Shown here: positions 8,144 through 15,990 of the stretch, piece after piece
Layout of the letters: each line of letters begins with the position of its first letter
How positions within the stretch are numbered: position 1 is the first letter of the stretch
Assembly (NCBI RefSeq): GCF_029207565.1
Contig: NZ_JANCMW010000005.1
Location: 1 to 64,000 of the forward strand
Source: Marinobacter iranensis
GTDB taxonomy: Bacteria > Pseudomonadota > Gammaproteobacteria > Pseudomonadales > Oleiphilaceae
Length of the DNA stretch: 64,000 bases
Reading direction: 5' to 3'
Translations under genes and position numbers: made by a program
Notes under the pieces: model-generated
What the model saw: only the letters and a program-made list of their open reading frames with translations
The model's database searches: none
What the model was told of the DNA's origin: nothing

Positions 8144-8953
8144 TTAACTCACACGCCGTTCCCGCACCAGAAGGTTCTGGTGGGCAAAGCCCAGCGGTCC
8201 GCTCTCGTCATGCAGCACGGAGCGAGTAATTCCGATACCCGAGGTTTCGATCCAGGTACGGCTGTCCACCCCCACCCACTCGGATACCGGCGGCCGCTGG
8301 ATATAAAGGGTGAGGTCGGTATTGGCGAACAAATAGCGTTCTAAAGGTAGCGTCCAGCTTAATCCGTTGCCGAAGTCCGAGGCGGCGGCGACCCGCATCA
8401 AGGGCGTGGTCTCCATGCCCTCCACCAGCGGTACAGTGAGCCGTAACCAGGCCGCTGCCGGGCCCGGCTCCAGGGTGCTGCCACCGGCGACCCTGGACTC
8501 CATGGCCGTGTAATGAAAACTCTCCTCATCGGTCATGCCGGGAATCCAGACCGGCTCGTGGCATTGTGCCGGCGGCGGTAGTGGGCGTTCATCGGCGGCG
8601 GCCCCCTCGCTGATGGGGGTGCCCCGGGCCATCACTGCCAGGCCGCTGGCCACGATCTTGTCACCGTGACGCAAAGTCACCCGCACCCGGCGTACCGCGC
8701 GGCCCGGCTCGGCGTCGACGGTGGCGCTTAGTTCCGCCACCGGCACCGGCCGAACTAGCTCCACGGTGAGACGTACCAGTTGATAGCCTTCCGGCGCTAG
8801 CGCCTCTTCGGCGAGCCCGACGATCAGGCCGGCAGGCGCGCCGCCATGTTGAGCATCAGGGCTCCAGGGGCCGCGTGACAGTACGGTGGGCAGAATACGC
8901 CCACCCTGGCGACGGAACACGCAGTCGTACGCGGAAGCAGTGATTTCAGGCAT
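8144..8953 (-). CDS. acyl-CoA thioesterase-like protein (TesB/4HBT_3 type)
   Basis: 269 residues. GPWSPDAQHGGAPAGLIVGL near the N-terminus is the hallmark of the thioesterase-like superfamily with a double hotdog fold: an N-terminal hotdog up to about residue 115 (VRPVPVAELSATVDAEPGRA) and a C-terminal one (NGLSWTLPLERYLFANTDLT). Family members hydrolyse acyl-CoA thioesters, and substrate length is not predictable. It stands alone, convergent with the hydrolase at 7181-8104. GGAGCTGACCT precedes the ATG. Confidence 0.8.
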   Translation of the reverse strand: MPEITASAYDCVFRRQGGRILPTVLSRGPWSPDAQHGGAPAGLIVGLAEEALAPEGYQLVRLTVELVRPVPVAELSATVDAEPGRAVRRVRVTLRHGDKIVASGLAVMARGTPISEGAAADERPLPPPAQCHEPVWIPGMTDEESFHYTAMESRVAGGSTLEPGPAAAWLRLTVPLVEGMETTPLMRVAAASDFGNGLSWTLPLERYLFANTDLTLYIQRPPVSEWVGVDSRTWIETSGIGITRSVLHDESGPLGFAHQNLLVRERRVS

Positions 8954-9303
8954 AGGTCAGCTCCAGAGTGTTGGCCGCCACGGTGATCAAGCGCTGTTCA
9001 TTATTTGTTCACCACAGGTTAAAAGATGCACAGGTTCCCTGCAACAAGAGATGAATATTGATTCACTTATTTGGTTGCCGATACCGCCTTTCAAGGCGTA
9101 TGAACAGCCAAGAATCATTTACTCGATTATGGATTTCTGGCGCGTCACCAATACTACCGGAGACAGGAACGAGAACACACCAATCTGCGATGCCCGGTAA
9201 CGACGCAGCAGAGCGAACCACAGCAATAGAGCTCCGAATGAGATTACTACTGTCTGGAATGTCAGACTGGCAACGACCATGAGTGTGAGCTTGATTGATG
9301 ATG
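8954..9303. other. gene-poor gap carrying a decayed transporter fragment
   Basis: No intact gene is seen between the thioesterase start and the LysR stop. Positions 9119-9290 on the minus strand keep the sequence of a DMT transporter C-terminal segment (annotated separately). The remaining sequence, 8954-9118, must contain the thioesterase promoter but shows no recognisable boxes. Confidence 0.5.
9119..9290 (-). pseudogene. remnant of an EamA/DMT family transporter
   Basis: An open frame on the minus strand reads LTLMVVASLTFQTVVISFGA followed by LLLWFALLRRYRASQIGVFS and FLSPV, which is the conserved helix 8-9 region of EamA/RhaT-type drug/metabolite transporters (LLWxxLLRRYxASxxxxFSFLxPV). 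Real family members have about 290-300 residues with ten helices. Here only about 45 residues are recognisable; the frame then runs into an unrelated tail and a stop at 9119-9121, and the upstream helices are absent. I call it a decayed fragment; its source may have been replaced by the LysR/MFS pair next to it. Confidence 0.6.
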
Positions 9304-10188
9304 TTAAATACCCTCCCACCGTTTCTCAAAGAAATCCAGGAACACCTGAATCCGGGCTGACAACGCCGTGTTTCGATAGTAAACCGCATTGACCAATTCC
9401 CGTGGGTTCGGGCGAACCAGGTGTTCGTCCAAAATCTCTAGTAGATTCCCCCGCCGGATATCCTCGCTGATCATGAACCGCGACAGATAAGCCAAACCAT
9501 TGCCCCGCAGGCAAAGCTGACGCACTGCCTCGCCGCTACTGGCTCGGAGAGTCGGTTGAACACGGACACCTTCACCCAAGTGCCAGATATTCAGGGACTC
9601 TGGCGCCGTGAACCCGATGATGGAATGGTCTTTAAGGTCTGCGGGAGACTCACAGGCACCGTTCTGTTTCAGGTACCAGGGTGATGCAACGATGGAAAGC
9701 TGAGAACGCCCGAGTGCCCTTGCATGCAGGGTCGAATCTTCAAGTGGCCCGATCCTGATAGCGACGTCAATCCTGCGCTCCAGCAGATCCACAATCTGGT
9801 CGCTAGCGGTGAGTTCAAGTTCTATATCCGGATAGGTCTCCCGAAACTCCCGCACATGGGGAACGATCTGGTGCAACAAAAAAGGGTTGGCCGCATCGAC
9901 CCGTAAGCGTCCGGCCGGTCTCTGTTTCCGTATTGCGAGTTGCTCTTCCGCTTCCTCCAGAGCTGCCAGTCCGGAGCGCACCTTCTCCACGAATAGACGC
10001 CCTTCTTCCGTCAGGCCGACCTTGCGCGTGGTTCGGTTGAGGAGTGTGGTGTTCAGTGACTGCTCCAATCTCGATACCGCCCGCGATACCCGCGTCACTG
10101 AGACCTCAAGTTGCTCAGCAGCTGCGCTGAAGCTGCCACTGTCTACCACCGAAAGCAGAAGGTTCAGATCGTCCGAACGGCTTTTCAT
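9304..10188 (-). CDS. LysR family transcriptional regulator
   Basis: 294 residues from the ATG at 10188, which has GGAAAA upstream; a second ATG at 10203 would add five residues and run into the operator repeat. The N-terminal winged helix reads DLNLLLSVVDSGSFSAAAEQ and LEVSVTRVSRAVSRLEQSL. The rest is a typical CrgA/PecT-like effector domain (PAGRLRVDAANPFLLHQIVP). It is divergent from the MFS efflux gene at 10291, whose expression it probably controls through the repeats at 10199-10241. Confidence 0.87.
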   Translation of the reverse strand: MKSRSDDLNLLLSVVDSGSFSAAAEQLEVSVTRVSRAVSRLEQSLNTTLLNRTTRKVGLTEEGRLFVEKVRSGLAALEEAEEQLAIRKQRPAGRLRVDAANPFLLHQIVPHVREFRETYPDIELELTASDQIVDLLERRIDVAIRIGPLEDSTLHARALGRSQLSIVASPWYLKQNGACESPADLKDHSIIGFTAPESLNIWHLGEGVRVQPTLRASSGEAVRQLCLRGNGLAYLSRFMISEDIRRGNLLEILDEHLVRPNPRELVNAVYYRNTALSARIQVFLDFFEKRWEGI

Positions 10189-10198
10189 GTTTATTTTC

Positions 10199-10241
10199 CG
10201 CAAAAGTATTTTTCAGTAATCGCCATTTATCGCAAAAGTAT
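10199..10241. promoter_or_regulatory. direct repeat CGCAAAAGTAT, likely LysR operator
   Basis: The 11-mer CGCAAAAGTAT occurs at 10199-10209 and again at 10231-10241, 32 bp apart (about three helical turns), between the LysR start (10188) and the MFS start (10291). Same-face spacing in a divergent regulator/target gap suggests a binding site. Seen directly; function is inferred. Confidence 0.5.
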
Positions 10242-10290
10242 GGGGCGTCACACTAAGCGCCGTCAATCAAACCCATTGGAGAATCCTGCT

Positions 10291-11463
10291 ATGCCCATTG
10301 CCCTCTTTGCACTGACACTGAGTGCCTTCGCAATCGGGACCACCGAGTTTGTCATCGTTGGCCTGGTCCCGACCATTGCCCAGGATCTGGGTGTGACTCT
10401 GCCTTCTGCCGGCCTTCTGGTCAGTCTGTATGCCCTCGGTGTTGCTGTCGGCGCACCGGTACTGACGGCCCTCACTGGCCGCTGGAATCGAAAGATGGTG
10501 CTGTTGTCGTTGATGGCTCTGTTCATCCTTGGCAATGTGCTGGCATGGATGGCGCCAAACTATGGCTCTCTTATCACCGCCAGGGTGCTTACGGGGCTTG
10601 CGCACGGGGTGTTCTTCTCGATTGGTTCCACCATTGCAACCAGCCTGGTTGCCAAGGAGAAAGAAGCCAGCGCCATTGCCTTCATGTTTACCGGCCTGAC
10701 TGTTGCGCTGGTGACGGGGGTGCCGCTGGGAACCTTCATTGGCCAGACCTTCGGCTGGCGTGCCACCTTCCTGACGGTTGCTGCGTTGGGGGCCATCGCC
10801 TTGATCGGAAGCGTGTTGCTGGTACCGAAAAACCTCAAGCAGTCCGCGCCGGCAACCCTTCGCCAGCAGCTTGAAGTGATCACCCATCCAAGGCTTCTGC
10901 TCGTGTATGCGATGACCGCCGTAGGTTACGGTGGCACCTTTACCGCTTTCACTTTCTTGACTCCGATTCTTCAGGATGTCACCGGCTTTGCGCCAGGCAT
11001 GGTGAGCCTGCTCCTGCTCCTGTACGGCGTTTCCGTTGCAACGGGCAACATCTGGGGTGGAAAACTGGCCGATCGTATAGGGCCAACATCCGCGTTGTTC
11101 ATCATCTTCGGGGGACTTGCTGCCATTCTTTTCATGCTGACATTCAGCGCCTACAATCCGATTGCTGCGGTTATCACGCTGCTGGTCTGGGGTGCCTTTG
11201 CATTCGGTAACGTACCGGGGCTTCAGGTTTATGTTGTCCAGTTGGCTGAGCGCTACGCCCCTCATTCCGTGGATGTCGCCTCCGGTCTCAACATCGCCGC
11301 GTTCAACATTGGTATTGCCATTGGTGCTTGGCTGGGCGGCAGGGTTGTTGAAGACATGGGGTTGATGAACACGCCCTGGATCGGGGCCCTGATTGTCTTG
11401 GGTGCCCTGGTCCTGACACGAATCTCGGCGTCGCTGGACAGTCGGGAACTGACCACAGCCTGA
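10291..11463 (+). CDS. MFS efflux transporter (AraJ/YdhP-like, DHA1 family)
   Basis: 390 residues from the ATG at 10291, preceded by TTGGAGAA. The opening IALFALTLSAFAIGTTEFVI with VGLVPTIAQDLGVTLPSAG is the signature of the AraJ/YdhP group of the DHA1 family of proton-driven drug or sugar efflux pumps. Twelve hydrophobic segments can be counted. The family loop between TM2 and TM3 appears as GRWNRKMVLL. Substrate unknown. Divergent LysR at 9304-10188 is the likely regulator. Confidence 0.87.
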   Translation: MPIALFALTLSAFAIGTTEFVIVGLVPTIAQDLGVTLPSAGLLVSLYALGVAVGAPVLTALTGRWNRKMVLLSLMALFILGNVLAWMAPNYGSLITARVLTGLAHGVFFSIGSTIATSLVAKEKEASAIAFMFTGLTVALVTGVPLGTFIGQTFGWRATFLTVAALGAIALIGSVLLVPKNLKQSAPATLRQQLEVITHPRLLLVYAMTAVGYGGTFTAFTFLTPILQDVTGFAPGMVSLLLLLYGVSVATGNIWGGKLADRIGPTSALFIIFGGLAAILFMLTFSAYNPIAAVITLLVWGAFAFGNVPGLQVYVVQLAERYAPHSVDVASGLNIAAFNIGIAIGAWLGGRVVEDMGLMNTPWIGALIVLGALVLTRISASLDSRELTTA

Positions 11464-11477
11464 TATCGAATGCCTTC

Positions 11478-11514
11478 GGAAGGGGGCAACCTCTAGCGCT
11501 GTTCCCTTCCCTTT
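11478..11514 (+). terminator. possible terminator after the MFS gene
   Basis: GGAAGGG (11478-11484) can pair with CCCTTCC (11504-11510), followed by CTTTT. The loop is long (19 bases), so this is a weak candidate that lies 15 bases after the stop codon. Confidence 0.35.
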
Positions 11515-11571
11515 TACTGTTGCATGGTCTTATTGTACTGATCAGCCACTACAACAACCGAAGAGACCGGC

Positions 11572-12843
11572 ATGACATCTGGAAACGTCGAGACAGGCCA
11601 CCTCAGCCTTCCCTGGCCATTGCGCTGGCTTGGACCAGTGGCGACGATCGCCATCGCGCAATTGTTTGGCACCTCCCTGTGGTTCAGCGCCAATAGTGCC
11701 ACGGAAGACCTGATGATCTCCTGGAATATCAGCGCAGCGGATATAGGCTGGTTGACCAATGCTGTCCAGGGCGGGTTCATCCTCGGCACTTTGATCGTGG
11801 CTTTCGGTGGTTTGGCGGAACGCTATCGTGCCAGCCTGATCTTCGTCTGCTGCGCGATCGCGGGCGCTTTGTTCAATGCCTGCTTCGCCTGGCTTTCCGA
11901 CGGACTGGCCAGCGCCATGTTGTTCCGCTTCCTGGTCGGCCTGTCCCTGGCGGGCATTTATCCGGTGGGTATGAAGCTGATTGTCAGTTGGGCCCCTGAG
12001 CGCACCGGCCAGGCCCTAGCCCAGCTTGTTGCGATGTTAACCCTTGGTACGGCCCTGCCCCATCTGTTGCGGCAAATGGGTGCGGACCTGCCCTGGCAAT
12101 ACATTATTCTGGCGTCGTCCGGCCTTGCTCTGCTTGGGGCGCTCGTTATTCATATGCTTGGCGACGGGCCTCATCTGCCGAAGCCACGCAAACGGAACGA
12201 CCCCGCCAACACCTCCGGGGAACGGCATGCAACCGTGCTTGATGCGTTCAGGGTGAACCGGTTTCGCGCGGCGGCATTCGGGTATTTCGGCCACATGTGG
12301 GAACTCTATGCCTTCTGGACCGTGGTGCCACTGCTGGTGGTGAACACGATGCTTGCAGGCGAGTATCCCCAACTCGGCGTTTCCGGCATGGCTTTTGGTA
12401 TCATCGGTGTTGGAGCGCTTGGCTGCCTGATTGGCGGCGTTCTGTCACGACACATCGGTAGCGCGAAGGTAGCGCTTGGTGCCCTGGCCTGTTCCGGTAT
12501 TTGCGCGCTTGTGTTTGTCCTTTTCTGGCGTGACCTGTCAGCCGTAGGGCTTGGCCTGCTCCTGCTCTTGTGGGGTGCGACCGTTGTGGCAGACTCACCC
12601 CAGTTCTCTGCCTTATCGGCGCAGGCTTGCCCACGAGAACTGGTCGGTGCGGCGCTGGCAATTCAGAACTCCATCGGCTTCGCGATCACCGTTGTATCAA
12701 TCGCAGCCACGACCGCCCTGTTCGACTTTGTTGGCCTGGATGCAGCCTGGTTGCTGGTTCCCGGGCCCATTGTCGGATTGCTCGGGTTTGCCTGGGCATC
12801 CAGGCAGGCGATAAAGACAGATGAAGATCCCAGTGCGGCCTGA
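11572..12843 (+). CDS. MFS transporter
   Basis: 423 residues with about twelve membrane segments. The N-terminus (ATIAIAQLFGTSLWFSANSA) and RFLVGLSLAGIYPVGMKLIV resemble uncharacterised MFS carriers of the UhpC/nitrate-like branch. A hydrophilic loop (KPRKRNDPANTSGE) around residue 205 separates the two halves. It follows the AraJ-like gene on the same strand by 108 bp, with a possible terminator between, so the two are probably independent. Substrate unknown. It ends 21 bp before the convergent mqo stop. Confidence 0.83.
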   Translation: MTSGNVETGHLSLPWPLRWLGPVATIAIAQLFGTSLWFSANSATEDLMISWNISAADIGWLTNAVQGGFILGTLIVAFGGLAERYRASLIFVCCAIAGALFNACFAWLSDGLASAMLFRFLVGLSLAGIYPVGMKLIVSWAPERTGQALAQLVAMLTLGTALPHLLRQMGADLPWQYIILASSGLALLGALVIHMLGDGPHLPKPRKRNDPANTSGERHATVLDAFRVNRFRAAAFGYFGHMWELYAFWTVVPLLVVNTMLAGEYPQLGVSGMAFGIIGVGALGCLIGGVLSRHIGSAKVALGALACSGICALVFVLFWRDLSAVGLGLLLLLWGATVVADSPQFSALSAQACPRELVGAALAIQNSIGFAITVVSIAATTALFDFVGLDAAWLLVPGPIVGLLGFAWASRQAIKTDEDPSAA

Positions 12844-12864
12844 AGCGCTGGCTCTCAATGATGC

Positions 12865-14328
12865 TTATTGTTCCTGTGTCTGGGTAATCTCCAACCGTTT
12901 GTTGACTGCATCCCGAATCTCCCGGTAACGATCAGGATTATTGATTAAGGTATCCAGGTCATCCTCAGGGAAAATTTTACTTCTCTTTTCCCTGGCATCT
13001 TCTTTGGAAACAACAGCTGGTAACAATTGTTCCAGACAGCGCAACATAACCTCTGGCGAAACCGACGCCCCGGGCGATGCTCCCAGTAAAGTCCCGTAAG
13101 TCTTATCCTTGGATACGAGGATTTCAGTGCCCATCTGCAAATCCCCATCTTTGATGATTTGCACTCGTTGGCCCGCATGAACCGGTTTCCAGTCAAACTT
13201 CCTGCTCAAGCCCGGAGCAAAGCTCTCAAGCTCCTCGAACATGCTCTTTTCGCCTTTGAACGTCTCTGAAACCAGGTATTTGACCAACGGAAAGTGCTCC
13301 AGGGCGACATTCAGCAGGCCGGGGATATCATGCAGACGAATTGAAGTCAGGTAATCAAAGAACCCACGGCCTTTCTCGAGAACCGGTTTAAACGAGGCGA
13401 AAGGACCGAACAGTAAGTAGTGTTTACCATCCACAACCCGTAAATCCAGGTGTGGAACGGACATGGGAGGCGCACCAACCTTCGCTTTGCCGTAGGTTTT
13501 GGCCTTGTAATACTTGGCCTGCTCTTCACTGATCGGAGCCTGCAAAAATCGCCCACCCACAGGAAAGCCGGCGAAGCGACTCCGAAACGGCAAGTGGCTT
13601 TTCTTCAGGAGTGGGAATGCGCCGCCACCGGCACCGACGAAAAGCACATCCGCCTTATGCTGAACGGGCTCCCCGTTACGCTCAGCTTCGATAACCCATC
13701 GGCCGGTAGGGCTTCTGTGCACACGCTTCACATGGGTGCCATATTCCATTTTTACGCCCAGGTCTTGTACTGCATGCTCCGCCATCTGCTCCGTTAAAGC
13801 ACCAAAGTTGATATCCGTGCCTGTTTCAATAACGGTGGCTGCCATTTTTTCGTGGCGGGGGCGGCCTTCCATGGTGTAGGGAATCCAGCTTTTAATCTCA
13901 TCAAAGTCTTCCGAGTAACGCATGTGCTCGAAAAAGTGATGGGCCGACATTTCCTTGAATCTTAATTTCAGTTCTTCAATCGCGGACTCGGAAACAATGG
14001 TGCAATGTTTGGTCTGGTTGATAAATGTTTTGGGATCTTTGATGGCGCCCTTATCGATCAGGTAAGCCCAGAACTGCTTGGCAACATTGAACTGAGCATG
14101 GATCTTCAAGGCTTTTTCAACCGAAATGATCTCTTCATCCACTGGAGTATAGTTAAGCTCGCAGTTTGCTTCATGCCCCGTGCCGGCGTTGTTAAATGCC
14201 CATGAGTTTCCGGCCCCGGCCCTGTCCAGTCTCTCCAGAATGGTGATATCCAGATCCGGTGCCATCTCTTTTGCCAAAGTGGCAAAAGTGGTTCCCATAA
14301 TTCCCGCACCGATGATGATTACGTTCAT
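12865..14328 (-). CDS. mqo: malate:quinone oxidoreductase
   Basis: 487 residues from the ATG at 14328. The Rossmann FAD motif IIIGAGIMGTTFATLAKE opens the protein, as in Mqo, and RAGAGNSWAFNNAGTGHEAN is highly characteristic. Later motifs MGTEILVSKDKTYGTLLGAS and PGASVSPEVMLRCLEQLLPA are also family-typical. It is a peripheral membrane flavoprotein that oxidises malate to oxaloacetate and passes electrons to quinone. A longer frame starts at 14370, inside the LysR stop region; 14328 is preferred because the FAD motif begins there. It lies 13 bp behind a LysR gene and is probably cotranscribed with it. Confidence 0.88.
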   Translation of the reverse strand: MNVIIIGAGIMGTTFATLAKEMAPDLDITILERLDRAGAGNSWAFNNAGTGHEANCELNYTPVDEEIISVEKALKIHAQFNVAKQFWAYLIDKGAIKDPKTFINQTKHCTIVSESAIEELKLRFKEMSAHHFFEHMRYSEDFDEIKSWIPYTMEGRPRHEKMAATVIETGTDINFGALTEQMAEHAVQDLGVKMEYGTHVKRVHRSPTGRWVIEAERNGEPVQHKADVLFVGAGGGAFPLLKKSHLPFRSRFAGFPVGGRFLQAPISEEQAKYYKAKTYGKAKVGAPPMSVPHLDLRVVDGKHYLLFGPFASFKPVLEKGRGFFDYLTSIRLHDIPGLLNVALEHFPLVKYLVSETFKGEKSMFEELESFAPGLSRKFDWKPVHAGQRVQIIKDGDLQMGTEILVSKDKTYGTLLGASPGASVSPEVMLRCLEQLLPAVVSKEDAREKRSKIFPEDDLDTLINNPDRYREIRDAVNKRLEITQTQEQ

Positions 14329-14341
14329 AAAGTCTACTCGC

Positions 14342-15274
14342 TTAAGTTTCTTTAGCAGTTTGCGTGTCATTCCTTTCCATGGTTTCCCGGATCACACGTG
14401 CCAGACACTCTACACCCGGGCCCATGGCTTCGCCGTCGGCAAAGGTCAGGTAAAAATCAACAAAACGTTCACGGCCACCACGCAAAGGCAGAGGCTTCAG
14501 GGTTCCCGCATTCAATTCATGACGGATCTTATCTTCCGCGAGCCAGGCAAAACCATACCCTCGCGATACCGCGCCAATGGAAGTTGCCATATTGGTAACT
14601 GTCCAGCGTTGTGCCACATCCACGGTGTAAGTCTTGTCGTTGCGCTTAACCGATGTATCACGCACAACTATATGCCGGTATTTACGAAGGTCCCGCAGAG
14701 ACAGTTCGCGCTGGAGTTGGTGCAATGGGTGGTCGGGATGCGCAACCGGAACCACCTTCGCTGCCCGTCGCAGGACTTCACCATTATAGCCCTGCGGGAC
14801 AGCAGGCAGAATGGCCAGGTCGACCGCCCCCTGCTGCAACAGGTCCCTGCCACCATCGAGTACGGTTTCATAGAGATTAACCCGGGTCTGCGGGCTGACT
14901 TCACCAAATGCGTCAAGGCATGCAAGCAGCAACCAGGTCGGGAAAAGCACCTCGACTGCGATGGCTATCTCGCTCTCCCAGCCAGCGGAAGCCTTGGCTG
15001 CTGCACGCTCCATACCCAGCGAGTCTTCCAGGAGCTGGCGTGCGCGCTGGTAAAGCATTTGCCCTACGGGCGTCAGCACCGCTTTTCGCCCCTGAAGCGT
15101 GAAGACCTTCACCGCCAGCACATGCTCCAGCTTCTGCACTGCGTAAGTGATAGACGACTGGCTTTTGTGGAGTGCCTCTGCGGCCTGGGCATAGCCACCC
15201 GCTTCAACGACGGCCACCAGGCTGCGCCATTGCTCCAGACTGATATGAGGGGTAGAGCTGGGGTCGGTTTTCAT
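14342..15274 (-). CDS. LysR family transcriptional regulator
   Basis: 310 residues. Winged helix: LEQWRSLVAVVEAGGYAQAA and LHKSQSSITYAVQKLEHVL. Effector domain begins near residue 95 (ESEIAIAVEVLFPTWLLLAC). It is divergent from azoR (start 15380) and leads into mqo, so it may control both. The intergenic space carries inverted repeats at 15284-15327 fit for a LysR operator. Confidence 0.86.
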   Translation of the reverse strand: MKTDPSSTPHISLEQWRSLVAVVEAGGYAQAAEALHKSQSSITYAVQKLEHVLAVKVFTLQGRKAVLTPVGQMLYQRARQLLEDSLGMERAAAKASAGWESEIAIAVEVLFPTWLLLACLDAFGEVSPQTRVNLYETVLDGGRDLLQQGAVDLAILPAVPQGYNGEVLRRAAKVVPVAHPDHPLHQLQRELSLRDLRKYRHIVVRDTSVKRNDKTYTVDVAQRWTVTNMATSIGAVSRGYGFAWLAEDKIRHELNAGTLKPLPLRGGRERFVDFYLTFADGEAMGPGVECLARVIRETMERNDTQTAKET

Positions 15275-15283
15275 GTATCACTT

Positions 15284-15327
15284 AATTCGATGCTTTAAAG
15301 CAAATAATTGCATTTTTTTATCGAATT
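15284..15327. promoter_or_regulatory. inverted repeats between LysR and azoR
   Basis: AATTCGAT (15284-15291) is mirrored exactly by ATCGAATT (15320-15327). A perfect palindrome GCTTTAAAGC (15292-15301) lies directly against the left arm. The sites lie 10-53 bases upstream of the LysR start and 53-96 upstream of azoR, as expected for an operator that serves both genes. Confidence 0.5.
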
Positions 15328-15379
15328 TACCAATGGTTAAATGACTCCTGTCGATCATCATCCTATCGGGAGTAACAAC

Positions 15380-15979
15380 ATGAGCACTTTACTCAAAATT
15401 CAAAGCAGTTTGTTCAACGGCCAGGGACAGTCGTCCGCCCTCGCCACTCGCTTCGCCGAGCAATGGCAGGAACAGTATCCAGACGGTAAAGTCGTCAGCC
15501 GCAATCTGGCTGAAGACCCGGTTCCGCACCTTAACCTGGACAGGTTCCAGGCATTCACAACCGCACCAGCGGAGATGACCCGTGAGCAACGCCAGGTTGT
15601 TTCATACTCGGACGCATTGATTGAGGAATTGAAGAGCGCCGATGTAATCGTGTTTGGCGTACCGATGTACAACTTCAATGTGCCCTCTACACTGCACGCC
15701 TATTTCGATCATATCGCGCGGGCCGGCGTCACCTTCCGGTACACCGAGGACGGCCCTGAAGGCTTGATTAAAGGGAAGAAAGCCTATGTTTTCATAAGCC
15801 GCGGTGGTATTTACGGCGAGGATCATTCCCAGACAAGTTTTGTCCGCCAGATTCTAGGCTTTATTGGTATCACGGATGTGGAGTTCATCCACGCCGAGGG
15901 CCTGGCGCTGAACGATAGTTCCAGGACTGAAAGCCTGGCCGCAGCGGAGAACCGCATCAACCAGGTATTGAGCGCCTGA
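15380..15979 (+). CDS. azoR: FMN-dependent NADH-azoreductase
   Basis: 199 residues from the ATG at 15380 (preceded by CGGGAG), the usual AzoR length. MSTLLKIQSSLFNGQGQSSA contains the FMN phosphate loop; GVPMYNFNVPSTLHAYFDHI and SRGGIYG complete the flavodoxin-like active site. The enzyme reduces quinones, azo and nitro compounds with NADH and protects against thiol and quinone stress. The divergent LysR gene is the likely regulator. Confidence 0.9.
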   Translation: MSTLLKIQSSLFNGQGQSSALATRFAEQWQEQYPDGKVVSRNLAEDPVPHLNLDRFQAFTTAPAEMTREQRQVVSYSDALIEELKSADVIVFGVPMYNFNVPSTLHAYFDHIARAGVTFRYTEDGPEGLIKGKKAYVFISRGGIYGEDHSQTSFVRQILGFIGITDVEFIHAEGLALNDSSRTESLAAAENRINQVLSA

Positions 15980-15990
15980 GGAAACCCGTT

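Noticed and set aside
9063..9389. 108-codon minus-strand frame in the gap before the thioesterase
   Set aside because: No motif; it overlaps the LysR end in another frame. The DMT remnant is in a separate frame (9119-9290).
10267..11265. 332-codon open frame on the minus strand
   Set aside because: Antisense to the AraJ-like MFS gene and very rich in Gln, Gly and charged residues, as expected of an antisense shadow of a membrane protein.
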